Shown: positions 61,165 to 64,000 of the stretch, piece by piece | Position numbering within the stretch: position 1 is the first letter of the stretch | Layout of the letters: each line of letters starts with the position of its first letter | Assembly (NCBI RefSeq): GCF_030519355.1 | Contig: NZ_JAUMKC010000023.1 | Coordinates: forward strand, 41,768-105,767 | Length of the DNA stretch: 64,000 bases | Source: Mucilaginibacter sp. L3T2-6 | Lineage (GTDB): Bacteria; Bacteroidota; Bacteroidia; Sphingobacteriales; Sphingobacteriaceae | Direction: 5' to 3' | Position numbers and translations under genes: made by a program | Notes under the pieces: generated by a model | What the model saw: only the letters and a program-made list of their open reading frames with translations | Told to the model about the DNA's origin: nothing | Databases searched by the model: none

Positions 61165-61923
61165 CTACGACCTGAAGATCGTTACGGCATTGGCCTGTGC
61201 GGTTGGCATCACAACCATATCGTTAATATTTACATGCTTCGGCCTCGACACAACAAACCAGATGGTTTCTGCAATATCATCGGCTACCAGCGGTTCAAAT
61301 CCTTCGTAAACTTTTTTGGCGCGCTCTTTATCTCCCTTAAAGCGAACTTCAGAAAACTCGGTTTCTACTGCGCCGGGGTGAATTGCCGTAACCTTTATGC
61401 CATGCGGCAACAGGTCTAAACGCATACCCTTATTTAAGGCATCAACAGCATGCTTGCTTGCGCAATATACGTTGCCATTAGGATAAACCTCTTTTCCGGC
61501 AATCGATCCTATATTGATAATATGCCCCTGCCCGTTCTTAATCATCCAGTTGGATACGATCTTACTTACATACAACAGGCCTTTAATATTGGTGTCGATC
61601 ATCGTATCCCAATCATCAAGGCTGCCTTTATCAATCGGGTCAAGCCCCTGGCTCAAACCGGCGTTGTTGATCAGTACGTTCACCTTTTTCCATTTGGCCG
61701 GCAGCCCGTCTAAATTATCAGCCACTTCCGCCATGCTTCGCACGTCAAACTGCGAAACGGCAATCTCTACGTTGTATTTAGCGTTCAGCTTCTTCGCCAG
61801 CTTTTCCAGCCTGTCGCCGCGGCGGCCGGTTAATATCAAGTCGTACTTTTCGCGGGCGAATAAATGGGCGCAGGCCTCGCCTATTCCCGAGGTAGCTCCT
61901 GTTATTAATGCAATCTTAGCCAT
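61165..61923 (-). CDS. Short-chain dehydrogenase/reductase
   Basis: This 252-residue NAD(P)-dependent oxidoreductase has the cofactor motif TGATSGIG at residues 8-15, NNAG in VLINNAGLSQG, the catalytic Ser in INIGSIAGKE and the YxxxK pair in VYCASKHAVDAL. The Arg in LTGRRGDRL after beta-2 suggests NADP preference. The sequence resembles the YdfG/serine 3-dehydrogenase subgroup, but the substrate is not determined. It appears to be transcribed alone or with yqeY. Confidence 0.92.
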   Translation of the reverse strand: MAKIALITGATSGIGEACAHLFAREKYDLILTGRRGDRLEKLAKKLNAKYNVEIAVSQFDVRSMAEVADNLDGLPAKWKKVNVLINNAGLSQGLDPIDKGSLDDWDTMIDTNIKGLLYVSKIVSNWMIKNGQGHIINIGSIAGKEVYPNGNVYCASKHAVDALNKGMRLDLLPHGIKVTAIHPGAVETEFSEVRFKGDKERAKKVYEGFEPLVADDIAETIWFVVSRPKHVNINDMVVMPTAQANAVTIFRS

Positions 61924-62004
61924 ATATAGGTAAACTATCGCAGCGAAATTATGTTTTTTGATTGGAATAACCTGTCATTTATTGGCAATGAATGGCAGTG
62001 CAGC

Positions 62005-62739
62005 CTATTCAAACAGCAAACTAAAGGTAACGGTATGCAAACCGAGGCTGCTTAACGGAGCGGAATACGGATGATTTTCGGGCACCAGCACGTTGCCAAA
62101 TGAATTGGAAATCTTTATTTCGGGCGACAGCTTAAAAAATTCGAAATAAATATCGCAGCCTAAACCGGCCTCGTACGAACCAAAGCCCCCCACGTTTTTA
62201 ACCATTTTACTCAAGGGGTCCTGCCCGGCGTCCGAATTCTTTTTTGAGCCTATCGCCAGCGAATATTTTACTCCGCCAAGTATATAAGCCCTGAAATCAT
62301 CAATCCTGTCTGATTTTAGTTTGATCTCCAAAGGAAAATCAACCATAGTGCTTTGCACCTGCCTGGTTACATCGTCTGAAGATTTGGGATAGGTATAGCT
62401 TATGCTCCGGTCGGCAAACACCAGCGACGGGGTTGTCCTCACCTCGATATGTTCGGTAAGCCGGTAACGGGTAATAAAGCCGACGGCAAACCCGGAGGCA
62501 TTTTTTGAACTGATGCTTTTTAGCGAATCGGTAATATAGCTGTTAACCCCCGGGTCGAAATAGGGGTCGCGCCAGTCAGGCTTTTTGTTGATCTTAAAAT
62601 AATTGGAAATATACGAGAAACTAAAACCGAAACTCAGATCGTTTTGGTCGGCGCCACCACCCCACGCGGGTACCTGTGCAATGGCAGTGCTGCAGCAAAA
62701 AAACAAACAAAAAATGGTCAGGTAACCGTTTTTACTCAT
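62005..62739 (-). CDS. porT: PorT family outer-membrane barrel, T9SS-associated
   Basis: This 244-residue protein has a signal peptide (MSKNGYLTIFCLFFCCSTAIAQ). A barrel follows with LSFGFSFSYISNYFKINKKP, DWRDPYFDPG, GFAVGFITRYRLTEHIEVRT and TPSLVFADRSISYTY, and a C-terminal strand (SLGLHTVTFSLLFE). PorT is needed for type IX secretion in Porphyromonas and sits next to ubiE in many Bacteroidota, as here, where the start overlaps ubiE by 4 bases. T9SS function in this organism is inferred from family and neighbourhood. Confidence 0.85.
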   Translation of the reverse strand: MSKNGYLTIFCLFFCCSTAIAQVPAWGGGADQNDLSFGFSFSYISNYFKINKKPDWRDPYFDPGVNSYITDSLKSISSKNASGFAVGFITRYRLTEHIEVRTTPSLVFADRSISYTYPKSSDDVTRQVQSTMVDFPLEIKLKSDRIDDFRAYILGGVKYSLAIGSKKNSDAGQDPLSKMVKNVGGFGSYEAGLGCDIYFEFFKLSPEIKISNSFGNVLVPENHPYSAPLSSLGLHTVTFSLLFE

Positions 62740-63467
62740 TTAATACCCGTATAAATTGAACAAATACCAAACGCTAATGGCCTGTGTTTGGTATGTTTAA
62801 AGCCTACTTTATCCATCAGCGAGGTAAAGGCAGCGCCATCAGGAAAGGCCGCTACCGACTCGGGCAGGTAACTGTAAGCCCTGGCATCCTTCGAAAATAA
62901 TTTACCGATTCCGGGTGTAATATAATTAAAATAAAAGTTATACAGCTGCTTAACGGGAAACGCCCTTGGTTTGGAGAACTCCAGCACTACCGCTTTGCCG
63001 CCGGGTTTCAGCACGCGGCGTATATCGGCAAGGCCGGTTTCAAGGTTCTCAAAATTACGGACGCCATAGGCCACTGTAACCGCATCGAAAGCATCCGCAT
63101 CAAAAGGCAGTTTTTCAGAATCGCCCAGTTTTACTTCAAATTTACCGGCAAGGGTACGCTTATCTATTTTTTGCTGCGCGATGTTCAGCATGCCCTGTGA
63201 TATATCTACCCCGATAATTTTCTCGGGTTTTAATATCGACAGCGCTTCAAAAGCAAAATCGCCGGTACCGGTAGCCACGTCCAGTATCAGTTTTGGCTGA
63301 TCTTTTTTCAGCTCGTTGATTGCTTTTTTGCGCCAGATAATATCGATGCCGAGCGATAAAAAGTGGTTCAGGAAATCGTAGGTTTTCGAGATATTGTTAA
63401 ACATATCGGCCACCTGCTCCTTTTTAGTGCCCTGCTGGTTATGGTAAGGAGTAACTGTCTTGCTCAT
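62736..63467 (-). CDS. ubiE: Demethylmenaquinone C-methyltransferase
   Basis: This 243-residue SAM-dependent enzyme carries out the last methylation of menaquinone. Motif I is LDVATGTGDFAF, post-I is IIGVDISQGML, motif II is DAVTVAYGVRNFENLE, and motif III is KPGGKAVVLEFS. The UbiE start MFNNISKTYDFLNHFLSLGI is complete. A perfect -7 box (TATCTTTG) lies 7 bases upstream of the ATG, so the mRNA is nearly leaderless. The quinone made here is what Complex I reduces. Confidence 0.95.
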   Translation of the reverse strand: MSKTVTPYHNQQGTKKEQVADMFNNISKTYDFLNHFLSLGIDIIWRKKAINELKKDQPKLILDVATGTGDFAFEALSILKPEKIIGVDISQGMLNIAQQKIDKRTLAGKFEVKLGDSEKLPFDADAFDAVTVAYGVRNFENLETGLADIRRVLKPGGKAVVLEFSKPRAFPVKQLYNFYFNYITPGIGKLFSKDARAYSYLPESVAAFPDGAAFTSLMDKVGFKHTKHRPLAFGICSIYTGIK

Positions 63468-63684
63468 CGGGCAGCAAAGATAATTATAATTGCTTGATTG
63501 ACTTGATCGACTTAATTAAGTTAGATTGTGCTGACGAAGCGGTTTGAAACAGCGGCTATCCGGCTAATGTTTCCCGGATCAATTACATGTGTTGTTCCGT
63601 TCGGTTATTGAGCGGCACAGACCGAACAGAACGAAACAATTGTTTATCCCCCTAAAAAATACCGGGGTTGCGTTGTCTCTCTTG
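63468..63684. other. Gap upstream of ubiE with promoter box and diverged repeat
   Basis: It holds the ubiE -7 box (63475-63482), a 9-base-spaced word tract (TTGCTTGAT, TGACTTGAT, CGACTTAAT, 63489-63515) and, at 63592-63642, an inverted repeat (TTGTTCCGTTCGG facing CCGAACAGAACGAAACAA) related to the core of the tandem array that follows. No gene is seen. Confidence 0.5.
63475..63482 (-). promoter_or_regulatory. -7 promoter box of ubiE-porT
   Basis: On the minus strand TATCTTTG is a perfect TAnnTTTG ending 7 bases before the ubiE start codon. Confidence 0.5.
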
Positions 63685-64000
63685 TTTCACCTTGTGTTGC
63701 TCCGCGAGAGAACGGAACAAACTGCCGGCCTTATCCCAAAAAACCGGTATCTTATAATAATCAGTACTGATGTGATTTATCCCTGCTGTTTCGCTTTGTT
63801 TCACTTTGTGTTGCTCCGCGAGAGAACGGAACAAACTACCTTATCTTTAAAAGATCAATATTTATAATAATCAATATTTAATGTGGAATCAGAGTGCTGT
63901 TTCGATGTGTTTCACCTTGTGTCGCTCCGCGAGAGAACGGAACAAACTACCTTATCTTTAAAAGATCAATATTTATAATAATCAATATTTAATGTGGAAT
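63685..64000. repeat. Tandem repeat array, period 111-114 bp, running off the window
   Basis: Three units begin at 63685, 63799 and 63910. Each starts with a nearly identical 39-base core (TTTCACCTTGTG, then TTGCTCCGCGAGAGAACGG and AACAAACT) followed by about 72-75 bases of A/T-rich sequence that is also homologous between units. Units 2 and 3 are identical over the roughly 50 bases after the core. The core can fold as TTG(C)TCCG paired with CGGA(A)CAA around CGAGAGAA. Frames through it are not protein-like. The last unit is cut by the window end. Confidence 0.85.

Noticed and set aside
63589..63867. Overlapping frames of 60-92 codons on both strands in the right-end array
   Set aside because: They consist of the tandem repeat read in frame (FHLVLLRERTEQT and its reverse) and have no protein-like features.
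63685..64000. Possible CRISPR array
   Set aside because: The sequence between cores is homologous from unit to unit and 72-75 bases long, so these are tandem duplicates and not unique spacers; no cas genes are near.
1..64000. tRNA, rRNA, tmRNA or riboswitch genes
   Set aside because: I looked through the larger gaps for cloverleaf arms, CCA ends and known conserved cores and saw none; a covariance-model scan would be needed to exclude small RNAs.

Overview
The window is chromosomal DNA from a member of the Bacteroidota, most likely family Sphingobacteriaceae (Mucilaginibacter or Pedobacter type). This rests on a T9SS-type PorT next to ubiE, a PorG-like/DUF6089 barrel beside nadK and the uppS-bamA-ompH-ompH-murI cluster, proteins DUF4783 and DUF4294, a bacillithiol BshB1, SusC-like plug sequences, and promoters with the Bacteroidota -7 box TAnnTTTG instead of -10/-35 boxes. 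Genus is an inference. I saw no rRNA, tRNA or CRISPR array.

Layout. 1-7.4 kb: a cut-off S8 subtilisin-like protease, a Tat-exported Gfo/Idh/MocA oxidoreductase, a GH20 beta-hexosaminidase and a sialidase-like beta-propeller protein, all exported and fitting scavenging of glycans. 7.6-13.4 kb: a plus-strand cassette of a membrane O-acyltransferase and two paired outer-membrane-barrel/CE7-type esterase genes. 13.5-21.9 kb: SRPBCC protein, ribosome-rescue ArfB, a complete IS5-like insertion sequence, LpxR-like lipid A deacylase, a small barrel, Lon, a TPR protein and a lipoprotein. 21.9-27.3 kb: gpmI, DUF4783, nadC, plsY, an M48 lipoprotein protease and DUF2071. 27.3-31.2 kb holds two decayed toxin-antitoxin modules, a frameshifted vapC and an AbiEii toxin reduced to its C-terminus, on either side of pabB and purA. 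31.2-39.6 kb: fur, rel, DUF4294, glutathione peroxidase, bshB1, lysine 6-aminotransferase and amt.

39.9-50.5 kb is a minus-strand Complex I operon, nuoH-I-J-K-L-M-N, with two unrelated exported proteins inserted in it: a protein made only of SusC-type TonB-plug repeats between nuoK and nuoL, and a DUF4139 protein carrying a SusC-like box between nuoM and nuoN. nuoA-G are not upstream. 50.8-60.4 kb is the Bacteroidota envelope cluster murI-ompH-ompH-bamA-uppS-(exbD)-porG-nadK-CBS-hydrolase, read leftward. 60.6-63.5 kb: YqeY, an SDR oxidoreductase, PorT and UbiE. From 63.68 kb to the end of the window there is a tandem array with a 111-114 bp period.

The least explained feature is a class of intergenic sequence found at about eleven places: degenerate tandem repeats with a period of 7 nt (sometimes 8-9) that are arranged as inverted arms and fold into long hairpins. 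Some lie between convergent genes and look like bidirectional terminators. At least two (nuoI and nadK) include the start codon of the next gene, and one has been interrupted by the IS element.
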